The position numbers and the translations under genes are program-made. From Rubrivivax sp. A210 (GTDB lineage: Bacteria; Pseudomonadota; Gammaproteobacteria; Burkholderiales; Burkholderiaceae_C), in contig NZ_CAJGBN010000012.1 of the NCBI RefSeq assembly GCF_904426505.1, forward strand, positions 434,001 through 498,000: 64,000 bases of DNA, read 5' to 3'. This document shows positions 62,191 through 64,000 of this stretch, piece by piece (the stretch's first letter is position 1; every line of letters starts with the position of its first letter). The notes under the pieces are model-generated. The model did no database searches and was not told the origin of the DNA. It worked only from the letters and a program-made list of their open reading frames with translations.

Positions 62191-63162
62191 ATGACCGTCA
62201 AGTTCCTTCCCCTGGCCGCCACCCTGCTGGCCCTGGCTGCCACGGCCGCCCAGGCCCAGACCAAGTGGGATCTGCCCGCCGCCTATCCGGCCACCAATTT
62301 CCACACCGAGAACCTGGTGCAGTTCGCCGCCGACATCGACAAGGGCAGCGGCGGCAAGCTCAAGGTCACGGTGCATGCCAATGCCTCGCTGTTCAAGGCG
62401 CCCGAGATCAAGCGCGCGGTACAGGGCGGGCAGGCGCAGATGGGCGAGGTGCTGCTGGTCAACTTCCAGAACGAGTGGCCCATCTTCGGCGCCGATGGCC
62501 TGCCCTTCCTGGCCGACAGCTACGAAGAGGCGGCCAAGCTCTGGAAGGTGCAGCGCCCGCTGCTCGAAAAGAAGCTGGCCGAGCAGGGCATGATGGTGCT
62601 GTATGCGGTGGCCTGGCCGCCCCAGGGCATCTACACCAAGCGGCCGTTGGCCAGCGCGGCCGATCTCAAGGGCATCAAGTGGCGCGCCTACAGCCCGGCC
62701 ACCAGCCGCATCGCCGAACTGGTGGGCGCGCAGCCGGTCACGGTGCAGGCGGCCGAGGTCAGCCAGGCCTTTGCCACCGGCGTCACCGAAAGCATGATGT
62801 CCAGCGGCTCCACTGGCTGGGACAGCAAGCTCTACGAGCACGTCAAGTACTGGTACGACACCCAGGCCTGGCTGCCCAAGAATGCGGTGCTGGTCAACAA
62901 GGCCGCCTTCGATGCGCTCGACAAGCCGACCCAGGCCGCGCTGCTGAAGGCCGCCGCCGACGCCGAGACGCGCGGCTGGGCCGCCAGCCGGCGCGCCAAC
63001 GGCGAGACGCTGGAAAAGCTCAAGGCCAACGGCATGCAGATCCTGCCGCCCTCGCCGCAGCTCAAGGCCGATCTCAAGAAGGTGGGCGACACCATGCTCA
63101 AGGAGTGGCTGGACAAGGCCGGCGCCGAGGGCCGCCAGCTCGTCGACGCCTTCCAGAAGTAG
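62191..63162 (+). CDS. TRAP transporter substrate-binding protein (DctP family)
   Basis: A 323-residue periplasmic binding protein with a signal peptide (cleavage after AQA, before QTKWDLPAAYP) and the DctP-type motifs LVQFAADIDKGSGGKLKVTVH, FKAPEIKRAVQGGQAQMGEV and GIKWRAYSPATSRIAELVGAQPV. It is the first gene of a TRAP transporter operon, divergent from the 5-oxoprolinase gene. The substrate is a small anionic compound, perhaps 5-oxoproline; this is an inference from the adjacent enzyme. Confidence 0.88.
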   Translation: MTVKFLPLAATLLALAATAAQAQTKWDLPAAYPATNFHTENLVQFAADIDKGSGGKLKVTVHANASLFKAPEIKRAVQGGQAQMGEVLLVNFQNEWPIFGADGLPFLADSYEEAAKLWKVQRPLLEKKLAEQGMMVLYAVAWPPQGIYTKRPLASAADLKGIKWRAYSPATSRIAELVGAQPVTVQAAEVSQAFATGVTESMMSSGSTGWDSKLYEHVKYWYDTQAWLPKNAVLVNKAAFDALDKPTQAALLKAAADAETRGWAASRRANGETLEKLKANGMQILPPSPQLKADLKKVGDTMLKEWLDKAGAEGRQLVDAFQK

Positions 63163-63172
63163 CCGCCGCGGC

Positions 63173-63682
63173 ATGCGCAGGCTGCTCGACGGCCTCTACG
63201 ACGGCGCCGCCTGGCTGGCGGCGGCCTTCATGGTGGGCCTGCTGGTGATGGTGCTGCTCAGCGTGGCCAGTCGCGAGCTGGGCTTCCATGTGCCGGGCAC
63301 CGACGCCTATGCCGGCTACCTGATGGCGGCGGCCGGCTTCCTGGCGCTGGCCCACACGCTCAAGCGCGGCGAGCACATCCGCGTGACGCTGCTGCTGTCG
63401 GCCCTGCCCGCCGGCCTGCGGCGCGGCTTCGAGCTGTGGTCGCTGACCGCCGCCTCGCTGCTGGCCGGCATCAGCGCCTGGTACAGCTGCCGGCTGGTGT
63501 GGCAGTCGCGCCTGTTCAACGACATCTCCACCGGCAACGACGCCACGCCGCTGTGGATTCCCCAGCTCTCGATGGCCGTCGGCACCGTGATCCTGGCCAT
63601 CGCCTTTGTCGACGAGCTGGTGCTCGAATGGCGCGGCCTGCGCGCCGCGCCAGCCGCCGAAGCCGCCCTGCACAACGAATAG
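63173..63682 (+). CDS. TRAP transporter small membrane subunit (DctQ family)
   Basis: A 169-residue four-helix membrane protein of the DctQ family. The segments WLAAAFMVGLLVMVLLSVASREL, AYAGYLMAAAGFLALAHTLKRGEHIRV and IPQLSMAVGTVILAIAFVDELVL are typical, with the GEHIRVTLLL motif between helices 2 and 3. It lies 10 bases after the binding-protein gene and 9 bases before the DctM start. Confidence 0.88.
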   Translation: MRRLLDGLYDGAAWLAAAFMVGLLVMVLLSVASRELGFHVPGTDAYAGYLMAAAGFLALAHTLKRGEHIRVTLLLSALPAGLRRGFELWSLTAASLLAGISAWYSCRLVWQSRLFNDISTGNDATPLWIPQLSMAVGTVILAIAFVDELVLEWRGLRAAPAAEAALHNE

Positions 63683-63691
63683 GCAGCAGTC

Positions 63692-64000
63692 ATGGGCGAC
63701 CTCGCCATCACCTTCGTCCTCATCGCGGCGCTCTTCCTCATCCTCGCCAGCGGGGTCTGGATAGGCCTCACGCTGACCGGCGTGGCCTGGATCGCGATGC
63801 AGCTGTTCAGCAGCCGGCCGGCCGGCGACGCGATGGCCGTCACCACCTGGGGCTCGGCCTCAAGCTGGACGCTGACGGCGCTGCCGCTCTTCGTGTGGAT
63901 GGGCGAGATCCTGTTCCGCACCCGGCTCAGCCAGGACATGTTCCGCGGCCTCGCGCCCTGGCTGCAGGCGCTGCCGGGGCGGCTGCTGCACGTCAACGTG
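63692..64000 (+). CDS. TRAP transporter large membrane subunit (DctM family), 3' truncated by window
   Basis: About 103 residues of the large TRAP permease are visible before the window ends. The N-terminus MGDLAITFVLIAALFLILAS and the stretch ALPLFVWMGEILFRTRLSQDMFRGLAPWLQALPGRLLHVNV match the DctM family start (usual length about 430). It completes the DctP-DctQ-DctM order of the operon. Confidence 0.88.
   Translation, partial: MGDLAITFVLIAALFLILASGVWIGLTLTGVAWIAMQLFSSRPAGDAMAVTTWGSASSWTLTALPLFVWMGEILFRTRLSQDMFRGLAPWLQALPGRLLHVNV

Overview
The window is very GC-rich, with ATGA and TGATG gene junctions and a gene set (BMP-type nucleoside ABC transporter, Tol-Pal genes, MsbA, TRAP transporter, 5-oxoprolinase, a PEP-CTERM-like exported protein) typical of a betaproteobacterium of the order Burkholderiales, most likely the Rubrivivax/Leptothrix side. 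No ribosomal RNA, phage, insertion sequence or CRISPR array was seen.

Layout. 1-5.4 kb: the end of an outer-membrane channel gene, then a complete BMP-type ABC importer (ATPase, two permeases, lipoprotein) closed by a clear terminator. 5.8-19.1 kb: one enormous gene for a protein of about 4446 residues, built almost entirely of about 525 octapeptide repeats of the type [ST]TxQ[IVL]xAL. Part of it is organised into a 17-octad (408 bp) higher-order repeat, and it ends in a calcium-binding EF-hand tail. 19.3-32.8 kb: a surface-glycan or glycoprotein locus holding an amber-interrupted methyltransferase-like gene, a minus-strand operon for a DegT-family aminotransferase, a methyltransferase and a glycosyltransferase, then a plus-strand operon of TylF-like methyltransferase, DUF616-type glycosyltransferase and a large three-part transferase. 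Convergent to that is a TolC-like outer membrane protein gene followed by a fused O-GlcNAc-transferase-like (GT41) and fucosyltransferase-like enzyme. The stretch 19.3-22.7 kb is visibly less GC-rich than its surroundings.

33-64 kb is mostly chromosomal housekeeping and accessory genes: SppA, riboflavin synthase, a PEP-CTERM-like protein, a Ser/Thr kinase-ATPase-TPR regulator, two NYN-domain proteins, a ferritin-like protein, an HDOD pair, two tRNA-Lys genes, a TcdA/sulfur-transporter pair, tolB-pal-cpoB, msbA, an AhpD-like protein, htpX, pyrC, an orphan amino-acid ABC ATPase with a LysR regulator, a DUF2145 protein, a metalloprotease-like lipoprotein, 5-oxoprolinase and the start of a TRAP transporter operon.

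The best candidate for an undescribed system is 5.8-32.8 kb: a giant Ser/Thr-rich repeat protein beside sugar-modifying enzymes, a GT41 protein glycosyltransferase fused to a fucosyltransferase-like domain, and a TolC-family exit channel. I infer a giant exported glycoprotein made, decorated and exported by this locus. The sequence shows the parts; the functional link is inference. Coordinates near 45.05 kb were taken from reading-frame consistency.
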